A stretch of DNA of 64,000 nucleotides, taken from Notospermus geniculatus (Eukaryota; Nemertea; Pilidiophora; Heteronemertea; Lineidae). The stretch lies in the NCBI GenBank assembly GCA_002633025.1, contig NMRB01000023.1, positions 559,199 to 623,198 on the forward strand, written 5' to 3'. Positions within the stretch are counted from its first letter, which is position 1, and every line of letters starts with the position of its first letter. Positions 42,301-54,300 of the stretch are shown piece by piece. The notes under the pieces were generated by a model. That model did not search any database and was not told where the DNA came from. It saw only the letters and a list, made by a program, of their open reading frames with translations. The position numbers and the translations under genes are program-made.

Positions 42301-45300
42301 GTAAAAACAACAAAAGCAAGAGAAACGTGAGGTGATGTGTCTGAGTATGACCGTTTGAACTGAACTGGGTGACATTAAGCAATTTCGATAGCTGTGATGT
42401 TACAACAAAAAATGACTGGCAAAGGATGAATTTCTGAGGCCTACCATACAAGAAATTTGCTCATGTGGTAGTTTTGCCAAAGTATGCCGAGTCCCTCTCA
42501 TAGTTGTATGCAGTTACCGTTGGTTAGAGTAATTGCGTTTAGAATCCCTCCTTACAGTAGCTGCTGACTGGCATCCATCTTGAATCGGACACACAGCCAG
42601 TAAACACTGGTTTAGGCGATTTCACAAATGTACCGCGACCCTGAATGTGTTCTGCTGGGGCATTTCTGTGACTGTCAGTGTACAATGTTGTGTTGGCTGT
42701 TGTACCTTTTTCATGCAATAGAAATCCATGCATTTGTCATCTGAAACCTGCCAAATCCTTGCCTCGGAGCATTCAGCGATTATCACTAATTAATTTCCCC
42801 TAATTTTTGCCCACAGGGAGGTATGGGTAGTATTACCTGCATCGCATGGAAGGGAGAGCTCATGGTTTTAGGGGATGTCGATGGTAATTTGAACATATGG
42901 GATCTCAAGTCACGGGTATCACGGTATGTCTGTTTGTATTGGCAGTATATCTTGCTAAATGCTGTGAATGACCTCTTTATTGCCTGTACCCTCCTGTAGT
43001 ACCGGGTACCTTCAATTCATGTTGTCGTGATTCTCAAAGGCTACAAGATGGCATGCACACGTGCGAGCGCTACGTCACAGGAGGTCAACATTATGACGTA
43101 GCGGTCCACAAATGAGCGTGGCTGCAATAGTGGTCTGCCAATGAGTATGGCGGCTGCAATGTAATGCCATGATCCCCATCGTCGTCCACCGTAGATGGAA
43201 GGAAACGTTAATGCTTTTACAAGACATGATAGGTTTCAGTTGAACGTTCTTTCCATTCAGTTGATTTCTGACATTGCAGTGCTGTTCCAACTCACCGTGG
43301 GTGGATCAGAAAGGTGAAATTTGCTCCAGGCAGAGGCAACCAGAAACTTCTTGTCCTGTACAATGATGGCATTTGTATATGGGATGCTAAAGATGTAAGT
43401 AATGACTGTCCAGATTTCAATGAAATCATGACTTTCCTCAATAGTTCCAGGTTTAGTGGGATAAGATCAAAGAAAATTTGGTATTGAAGATGTCATCGAT
43501 GATTCTCAGAATACAAAGCAACGGAAATCTATGAAAATTTTGTCAACGACTTTATTGTTTAATTCCAGCTTGAATTAGTGAGTTCTATCAAAAGTCCAAA
43601 AGAGGTCGCTCGTATCCACGATGCGGATTGGGCAGCATCGGACAAACCAGTCTTCTCTGCCGCTGATGGCTGTATTAGAGTGATTGATATTAAACTCAAG
43701 GTTGCTTCGTCTCCGTATGAGGAGTACACCATTCCAGGTGAGATTATTCTCCTTTCGTCGATGCCACATGGGGACACAGGTGTGATTCATTTGTGTTAAA
43801 GCCCCACAGTATTGAATTTTACGATATTTTCAAAACGTTAGGAGAGTGCACATACAGGTCCCATAGCCTCGTGAAGGTCCCCAAAATGCTTGCCTGATAC
43901 GCACTTCACAGAATCAAGGCCTAGTTTTCAGCACGCATTGGAAAAAACTGCAGGTAGAGCTCTAATGTATTCTGACAGAGCGTAGTACATTTTACACTAC
44001 GCTGACGTCGTGCGAGAATCGCGGCGATGATTTGCGTTTTTCACATTGAATACAGTGGGGCTTTAACCCTTGAACGGCGGTGGTATTTGGGTACCAATTG
44101 AAATACCATAGTATATCGATGATGCTGTAAATAGTAATTCATGAGTTCATGGAACTTCTCATCGAGTTCTCTCATGGTTGTCGCTGCAGGACTTGCTCGT
44201 TAGATCATTCTGAGATATTTCTGTGCCAAAAATCTGACTATGCAATGAAGTTGTACATGTATGCCCCTACTTTTTGAAGGTGATAATGACAAATTTAATT
44301 CGGACGATGACTCTGAACCTGAGTCTGATGATAACTCTAGTGTCGTGCATGATGTACAAGATGTGTATGGGATGTATCATGCTATTCTTCATTTTGGCAG
44401 CCATCTTGTATTTTGGTATCCATGACAACTGAAACTGTCCGCATATGATCCAGTCTGAAAATCAAAGTTTTTAGCTTCACAATGGTGTGCATGTCATATT
44501 TTGCGAATCTGTGCAGCGAATGACTTTTTGATGTACGATGGATTAGTTAGTTTGATGCCTGGAAATGGGAAGTTTTCAGGGCATTCCATAGCTTAGAAGT
44601 ACCTGACTTTCTGCTACCATATACCGTCAGCCAATACCTAGGAGATTCTCACATCTTTGGTACTGGCTGGGTACTGGCAAGAGCTCAGGAAGGTGACCTA
44701 GTCCAGAGAACAGCCATCTCTGGATCAACCCAAACTCGTTACACAGAACTCATCAACTAATGACTTGTTGATGAGTTGTTCTGTGAGATGAGTTTAGATT
44801 TTAATGCCATTTCACATGTTGCCAGTTTGAGACTTTCTGCTCTGTCAAACTATGATCAGTATCATTCATTGACTGGAAACCATCTCGGGTTGATTTTTCT
44901 TCAGATTCGATTGTCTTCCACATCTAAATATCTTTTTAACTTCAGCCTGATAGAAGTCTAAGGAGATTGTATAGATAATGAAATTAACACTATAGTTGAT
45001 GGATGTGATTTCTGTTGTGAACTCAGCTAACTCAGTTAGAAAGTGCAAAGATGAAAAACTCCATCCGGCCCATTGGCGAAAAAGTGATTCGTAGATTAGG
45101 AAGCACCACATTGCGACAAAAGGAGACATTGAGACAACATAGAAAGTCGAAACTGTCAGGAGGTTGACCAGGCATCGCATCTCCTTCTTAGAGCGGTACT
45201 TTAACTGGTTGTTTGAATCAGATCCAATCTTATCTTTTGTTTTTATGCTGATTATGATGATGATGTTGAGGACTGTGATTGTTACAGTTGGTATGACTTG

Positions 45301-48300
45301 ACAGAGCAGACTGATCTGACTCTGGAACATTATGATGAACCATTGTGGCTTTTTTGACAAGTCATGGTAACAGGCTGAACGATGGGCGTCGCCTGGTGGA
45401 TGTGGGCCAACAATCTTGATGAAGTCAAATAAATATGACCAGATTAATAGGGAAAATATCAGCAGGCTAAGAATTATGAACTTCCTTCTTGAATTGATCA
45501 AGATACTTTGAGCTTTGAGGGGCATTACCACTGCAATTGCTCTCTCGACAGAAAAAAATATAATGATCCATGCTGACATGAATTGACAGTTAAACCAAAT
45601 GTATGTGTGGATCTTGCAACCAATGTCATTCCATCCACGGATGGATACCACTTTGCCAAATGACATGTAATACAGACTTGTCTGCTCCCAAAATCCAAGT
45701 CCGACGATGAGGTTGCCAAGATCTGACACAGCCAGACACCCCAGGTAGACAGCACTGGCACTGTCACGTTTTCGTTGGCGGATGAAAATAATTATGCTTA
45801 AAATGTTACCAAAGATACCGATAATAATGAAAAATATTATGACGTAGCCACCAAAAACTGCTATAAATTTGTAAAACATTTGGTGAAGTGGTATATTTTC
45901 ATACTTATGATAAGTTGTCTCCGGACTGATGGTTTGAGATTCATGGGATGTCCCTTCGCTGTGGAAGTCCCCAGTCAACTTACTTTTGATATCACCTGTC
46001 ATGTCGAGATGATTCTGTCCTATTACTCTGCCTTTGAATGGATATTTTTGACCAGGCTTCCTTGATCCTTGATGGAGTGAGGTTGAGCTACATTGATATA
46101 CCGGTAGATAGGGCTAGCATAGGGATATGCTTGGTTGAACAAAAGCGCCGCGAATCAACTCCAACTCCAAGAATCAGTCATTTTGAACATGATGTAGTTC
46201 AGAACAAGCTTGATANNNNNNNNNNNNNNNNNNNNNNNNNNNNNNNNNNNNNNNNNNNNNNNNNNNNNNNNNNNNNNNNNNNNNNNNNNNNNNNNNNNNN
46301 NNNNNNNNNNNNNNNNNNNNNNNNNNNNNNNNNNNNNNNNNNNNNNNNNNNNNNNNNNNNNNNNNNNNNNNNNNNNNNNNNNNNNNNNNNNNNNNNNNNN
46401 NNNNNNNNNNNNNNNNNNNNNNNNNNNNNNNNNNNNNNNNNNNNNNNNNNNNNNNNNNNNNNNNNNNNNNNNNNNNNNNNNNNNNNNNNNNNNNNNNNNN
46501 NNNNNNNNNNNNNNNNNNNNNNNNNNNNNNNNNNNNNNNNNNNNNNNNNNNNNNNNNNNNNNNNNNNNNNNNNNNNNNNNNNNNNNNNNNNNNNNNNNNN
46601 NNNNNNNNNNNNNNNNNNNNNNNNNNNNNNNNNNNNNNNNNNNNNNNNNNNNNNNNNNNNNNNNNNNNNNNNNNNNNNNNNNNNNNNNNNNNNNNNNNNN
46701 NNNNNNNNNNNNNNNNNNNNNNNNNNNNNNNNNNNNNNNNNNNNNNNNNNNNNNNNNNNNNNNNNNNNNNNNNNNNNNNNNNNNNNNNNNNNNNNNNNNN
46801 NNNNNNNNNNNNNNNNNNNNNNNNNNNNNNNNNNNNNNNNNNNNNNNNNNNNNNNNNNNNNNNNNNNNNNNNNNNNNNNNNNNNNNNNNNNNNNNNNNNN
46901 NNNNNNNNNNNNNNNNNNNNNNNNNNNNNNNNNNNNNNNNNNNNNNNNNNNNNNNNNNNNNNNNNNNNNNNNTTCATTAGTCTTCCACATTTGAGCATCT
47001 TTTTAACTTCCGCTTGATAGAAGTCTAAGGAAATTGTATAGATAATAAAGTTAACGCTGTAATTAATGCATGTGATTTGTATAGCATACTCTGCTAACTC
47101 AGTTAGAAAATGCAGTGAGGATAAACTCCAGCCAGCCCATTGTCGCAAAAGTGTTTCATACACTTGGAAACACCACAGTGAGACAAAAGGAGACATTGAG
47201 ACAACATAGAAAGTCGAAACTGTCAGGAGGTTGACCAGGCATCGCATCTCCTTCTTAGACCGGTATTTTAACTGGTTGTTTGAATCAGGTCCAATCTTAT
47301 CTTTTGTTTTTATGCTGATTATGATGATGATGTTGAGGACTGTGATCATTACAGTTGGTAAGACTTGACACAGAATAAGCTGTTGAGCACTGAACATGAA
47401 GATGAACCATTGCGGTTTTCTTGACATATCATAAAAACAGGCTGAACGATGGGCGTGGCCTGGTGGATGTGGGCCAACTATCTCGATGAAGTCAAACATC
47501 GTGTATAACCAGTTTAATAGGGAAAAGATCAGCAGGCTGAGAATTATAAACTTCCTTCTTGAGTTGAACAAGATACTTTGAGCTTTGAGGGGCATCACCA
47601 CTGCAATTGCTCTCTCCACAGAAAATGCGATGATGATCCATGCTGACATAAATTGACAGTTGAACCACACATATGTATGGATCTTGCAACCAATGTCATT
47701 CCATCCACGAACAGAAACCACTTTTCCAAATGACATATAATACAGGCTTGTCTGCTCCCAAAATCCAAGTCCGATGATGAGGTTGCCAAGATCTGATACA
47801 GCCAGACACCCCAGGTAGACAGCACTGGCAGTGTCACGTTTTCGTTGTCGGGTAAAAATAATAATGCTTAAAATGTTACCAAAAATACCAAAAGCAATAA
47901 AGAAGATAATGATGTGGCCGCCAAAAACTGCTAGAAATGCGTAAAACATTTGGTGAAATCTTATATTTTCATAATCTGACTCTGAACTGATGGTTTTGAG
48001 TCTTTCTGTGCTCTGGTAGGCCCCAGTCAACTTACTTTTGATATCACCTGCCATATCAAGATGATTCTGTCCTATCACCCTGCCTTTGAATGTATATTTC
48101 TGACTAGACTTCGTTGATCCATGATTGAGGAGTAAAGTTGAGCTGCACCAACATAAGGCCTGCATGAAAGTCGTATCCTCCTCTGATCAGCCCCATATTG
48201 AGAAATCTCATTGTCTAAACCCTCGCTGTGACCATTTAACAGAGTGAAGTGTAGTTCTCCAAGCTGGGTTCTGCATGAGTCTCTGCTTCTTAGCAATTTT

Positions 48301-51300
48301 TGGAGATGCTTGGTTGAAAGAAAGTGGCACAAGTGAACTCCAGAAAGGAAAAACTGATTGTTTTGGGCACGGAAAAACTATTTTCAGTTCATGAGGCTGT
48401 CAGAACCAGGTGATGGCTTGACATCCTCTAACAACATGAACAAAGGAAAAATAAAACTTGTCATGTTGTCGGATTATATAATTGCTGTGCTACAAGGATA
48501 TGAAGATAGTCGTGTTTTTTTCTCCGTTTTCGACACAGATAATTATGGAAGTGATTACAGTGCTCATAAAGACTATTGTGTGATCTGATAACATGCCGAT
48601 TATTGTCAGGAGGAATAATAATATGGCATCCCGTGAGATGAAAGAATGATGTTTTGTGTAAGGTGATGCTGTGGTAGGCCATGTTTGTCTTCTTCCTTTT
48701 CAGCACAGCTTATTGGGAATTGTTTCCAACTGTCCCTGTCAGTTTTCTTACATTTATTTTGTTGACTTGAAGAAGGTTCCTCGGGTTGACTGTCCAAAAT
48801 GGCAACCCCAGTTACCATGTTGGAGTTCTTTCCCTTCGACTGGTCGTTGAAATCGAGTGTTTACATGTTGAACTGTCTCCTGTAGACTAATTAAACAAGG
48901 TTCCCTTTGATGATCAGCATTGCCACCTACTGTTGTCACAATGGCGGTAGTGCTGGCATCAAAATGCCTTATTTAATACGTGGTATTGAGTGGACTCTTG
49001 AAAGTTTCGATGATACCTGCCTACTGGAAGATATCAACAGCTGGCAGTCTGTTGAAAATGAAGTTCTCCTTACAGTATTGCACCAGCTAATACCTTGGAA
49101 CCAAGAGCAGAATATCCAAGACTCTTACTCTGTGCAAAGTCTGTCAAGAGCTCATTGCCTCACTGTCATCTACAGTAGATCGTAGTTTGAACCGCAATAC
49201 AATCTACACTGACCTGGTAGCCAACAAAAGGCTTTCTTCCAACAAATTTAATTGTCATCGGTGAAAAACTATTTAAGAATGATCTTTCTTCCCATTCTTT
49301 TGTCTTCCACATTTAAATATCATTTTAACTTCAGCTTGATAGAAGTCTAAAGAGACTGTATAGATAATGAAGTTAACACTATAGTTGATGGATGTGATTT
49401 CTATTGTGAACTCAGCTAACTCAGTCAGAAAGTCTAATGAAGATAAACTCCAGCCAGCCCATTGTCTAAAAAGTGTTTCGTAGATCTGGAAACACCACAT
49501 TGCGACAAAAGGAGACATTGAGACAACATAGAAAGTTGAAACTGTCAGGAGGTTGACCAGGCATCGCATCTCCTTCTTAGAGCGGTACTTTAACTGGTTG
49601 TTTGAATCGGGTCCAATCTTATCTTTTGTTTTTATGCTGATTATGATGATGATATTTAGGATTGTTATTGTCACAGATGGTATTACTTGACACAGAATGA
49701 ACAGTTGAGCACTGAACATGGAGACAAACCATTGTGGTTTTCTCGACATTTCATAGAAACAGACTGAACGATGGGCGTGGCCTGGTGGATGTGGGCCAAC
49801 TATCTTGATAAAGTCAAACATCGTGTATAACCAGATTAATACGGAAAATATCAGCAGGCTGAGAATTATAAACTTCCTCCTTGAGTTGATCAAGATAGTT
49901 TGAGCTTTGAGGGGCATTACCACTGCAATTGCTCTCTCCACAGAAAAAGCAATGATGATCCATGCTGACATGAATTGACAGTTGAACCACACATATGTGT
50001 GTACCATGCAACCAATGTTGTTCCATCCACGAACAGATACCACTTTTCCAAATGACATGTAATACAAACTTGTCTGCTCCCAAAATCCAAGTCCGACGAT
50101 GAGGTTGCCAAGATCTGACACGGCCAGACACCCCAGGTAGACAGCACTGGCACTATCGTGGTTTCGGTGACGGCTAAAAATGATTACGCTTAAAAGATTA
50201 CCAAAGATACCAAAAGCAATGAAAATGATAATGAGGTAACCTCCAAAAAATGCAATAAATTTGTAAAACATTTGGTGAATTATCATCACTGTATTTTCAA
50301 AATTTAACCCTGAACTGATAGTTTCCGAGCCAATGAGTGTTGCTGTATTCTGTAAGTCCTCAATCAACTTACTTTTGATATCACCTTTCATGTCAAGATG
50401 ATTCAGTTCTGTTACTCTGCCTTTGAATGGATATCCTTCATCCATGATTGAGTGCAGTTGAGGTGCAGTGATAGTTAGGCGTGCATGAATAGTGTACCTT
50501 CTTCTTCTGATCAGCTCCGTATTGAGAAATCTCGTGTTAGCTTGTAATGGAGTGGTAGTTTTCCATGCGTGGCCCCTCTTGACTGTCAGTGAATCTAGGG
50601 TTTGCACGTTTTGGAGATGCTTGGTTGAAAAAGTGGCACAAATGAATTCGTCACAGAAAGAATGGGTCATTTTGAACAAGATGAGCTAATAGAGCGATAA
50701 CGACTTTCAATGGTCTAACAGCACCCAGTGCACATTCTGATTATAATTGCTATGATATAGGGAGATAGTTTTTTTTGTTTCCCTCGTCAAAGATAATTAT
50801 GTGATTGCATTATTGCTTGTAAGATGCAATTATGTCGTCACATAACATGTTGTCGGGGGAATGATGATGTTCTTATCTGCGTGAAACTCAAAGATGATGA
50901 TGTACCGTAGATGGCGTGTGCCTCGAATGTATTGTTTCTTTGTTTGTATTTACCCGTAAGTTTCATGTCAGCTGATGGTGTGGTAGGCCCTGTCTGCTTC
51001 ATCTTGAAATTCGTTTCCATTGAACCAGTGTCAGGTTTGAAAGTATATTTGATGGGATTTGAAGAAATCTCCTTTCATCGATCATCCAAATGACAGCAAT
51101 AGTTGCCATGTTGCAGTTCTTTCCCGTTGGGTGAAAAATCAAGTCGTTTGCAGTGCCTTTGAAACTACATGTAGTTGAAGAAAGTTTTCCTTGATGAATA
51201 TCGCTTACCACCTACTGATGGTCACAGGTAGCCAACATAAAGGCTTTTCTTCCAACAAATTGTGACCAGTGAAAAACTACTGGGTATTTCAGAATTATCT

Positions 51301-54300
51301 TTCTACCTATTCTTTTGTCTTCCACATTTAAATATCATTTTAACTTCAGCTTGATAGAAGTCTAAGGAGATTGTATAAATAATGAAGTTAACACTATAGT
51401 TGATGGATGTGATTTCTATTGCATACTCAGCTAACTCAGTAATGAAGTCCAAAGAATGTAAACTCCAGCCAGCCCACTTTCTAAAAAGTGTTTCATACAC
51501 TTGGTAACACCACAATGAGACAAAAGGAGACATTGAGACAACGTAGAAAGTCGAAACTGTCAGTAGGTTGACCAGGCATCGCATCTCCTTCTTAGAGCGG
51601 AACTTTAACTGGTTGTTTGAATCAGATCCAATCTTATCTTTTGTTTTTATGCTGATTATGATGATGATGTTTAGGATTGTTATTGTCACTGATGGTAGCA
51701 CTTGGCAGAGGATGAACAGTTGAGCACTGAACATGAAGATGAACCACTGTGGCTTCCTGGACATTTCATAAAAACACACTGAGCGATGGGCCTGGCCTGG
51801 CGGATGTGGACCTACTATCTTGATGAAGTCAAACATTGTGTATAACCAGTTTAATAGGGAAAATATCAGCAGGCTGAGAATTATAAACTTCCTTCTTGAG
51901 TTGATCAAGATACTTTGAGCTTTGAGGGGCATCACCACTGCAATTGCTCTCTCCACAGAAAAAGCAATGATGATCCATGCTGACATGAATTGACAGTTGA
52001 ACCACACATATGTGTGTACCATGCAACCAATGTTGTTCCATCCACGAACAGATACCACTTTGCCAAATGACATATAATACAGGCTTGTCTGCTCCCAAAA
52101 TCCAAGTCCGATGATGAGGTTGCCAAGATCTGACACAGCCAGACNTGAAAGTCTTTTCTGGGAATGACTTGACCCAGATTGCTCATAACTGATATGTACC
52201 TCCCTCTGTCATTAGACTATTATGTCCAACCCAGTGAGCACATGGTCCATGGACCATTTTATGTAATTATATTTAACTGCTTGTTGGAGATGAAGATGTA
52301 GTTAGTTGATGCATCAAGTGTATTACTTGTATTCCTATTAAATTTTCATATCAGGTGATGCTGTGAGAGGCCCTGTCGACTTCATCTCAGCATAACCATC
52401 TTGAAATGTGTCTTTATTAGCCAATAAGGTACTGCCGTCATACAGTATGTCTGGCTTGATGAAAAATGTTGTTAACTTGTTTGAATTTCTTTCCAGAAGG
52501 ACAACAAGGAAATCATAATGAATCAAAGAATTGTTGAATTTTGTTGAAAGTGACTCAAATCTGACATTGAAATGTAAAATTCATGCTAAATCTCGTTACA
52601 GATGCCATATTTAGCCCACACCTGATGGTGCCAAAAGTTGCGATGACAGTCAAGTACCTGATCCAGCATCAACCATGGAAGAAGGAGTACATGTTGAATC
52701 TGGAAGACCTGGGAGAAGATTATCTCGAGATACAGAAGGCTGTCAATCAAGAACTTGAGATAATGGACAAGTAAAAGCATTGCACTCTTCGAAACTATCT
52801 TTCTCACACCGTTATCACTCGATTTGATATCCATTCCATTTTGTGTCTTATAAAGATCTCATGGTTTGCTATTTGTTGCTGAATCAAAGTCATAACCAGT
52901 GAGGAATTTCAAGTTGGAATAGGCGACTAAGAACCTAAATTTTACACCAACATTTTCTCATTTTCCAGTAAACTTAAGTCATACCTACCTTGTTGCCAGT
53001 ACAGCACAGCGCAGCGATGTCTCCTGGCTGCCAGGTTGTTCGGTGATGAAGCCGAACTGAACTTCTGGGAAATTGCTCTTCACTACCTGCGGTCAGAAAA
53101 GGCTGAGCCCATGAGTAAGGTACGTCAAGTTCTTTACTCCTATAAAGCTCAAAATGATTGGTACTGGTATGTATGTGGTTGTATGTTGAATGATGCTGAT
53201 TATTCTACCTGTTTCCAGTCTGCCAGTAGAACCAGCATTCACAGTGCCATGTCACGCACCGACTCTGCAGATCTCTTCATTCCATCAACTCCTGTGACCA
53301 AGGATGTGAACGATCTTGTCATTTTTGATGACGACAAAAACACAGCCGATGCATCATCAGAATGGAAATGGGTGAAGGACAAACCACTTGAGACTTGCCA
53401 TGATCTTCTATGTGACAGTGCCAGTTTCCAAGTAAGTTTTGCAATAGTCAGATTTTGTCGGAAATAGATGATGTACCATACAATGTACAAGTAAATTCAT
53501 CTCCCATCAGTTTCTAATGAATAACATTCCTTAACATTAAGGTCGACCTTAAGTCTATTGTAAAACCATTGAGAACAATAGATTTAAGGTGGACCTTAAT
53601 GTTAAGGAACGTTCTAAAATACAGCCCTATGTCTTTTTCAGAAATACCAACTAGACCGCATTGCTCTTCATGAGAGTAAGCGTGCCACCTATGAAAATAC
53701 CAAGAAGTGTGCGGAAGCGCTGATGCTCCTTGGTCAGACTGATAGAGCTGTGCAACTTCTTTTGGAAACTGAGGCAGACAATGACAATTACTATGTCGAC
53801 TGTTTGAGGTAAGCCGAGCAAGTTTTGGCCTAGGAGTTCTCTTTCTTTTTCAATAGTACTCACTGTCATTTAAATGAGAACCTCTGTGGCATATTGTGAA
53901 GTGGGGTGAAATTTGCCACTCACCAGAACTGGTGTCTCGAGGAAATCTCAGTGTGATGAGTGACCAACTTTGCCCCAGGTGTAGGCGTAAGGCTTTGTCA
54001 TAGTTTCAAACCCCTCTGATTCAATCTTAGATTTGAATCTTGAAGAATCACGATTCTACCAAATAATGTATTGCTAAATTCTAACTCTTCTTCAGAGCTT
54101 GTCTTGTGGCTAGTATTCGGTCATCTGGTGCTTCCCAAAGTACCATCAAATTAGTAGCCACCAACCTGATTGCCAGTGGGAAGTTATCAGAGGGTGTTCA
54201 GTTGCTGTGTTTGATTGACAAGGGCCTAGATGCCTGCCGTTACCTGCAGACGTACGGTGCATGGAACCAGGCGGCATGGCTCGCAAAGGCAACGCTTAAC

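Noticed and set aside
46038-46994. Long frames on both strands across the N run
   Set aside because: Their length comes almost wholly from the 757 Ns, which hold no stop codons.
45525-50153. Short minus-strand frames repeated inside each GPCR (TWGVWLCQILATSSSDLDFG type)
   Set aside because: They are the shifted frame of the receptor's TM2-TM3 coding part. They are conserved only because the receptor is.
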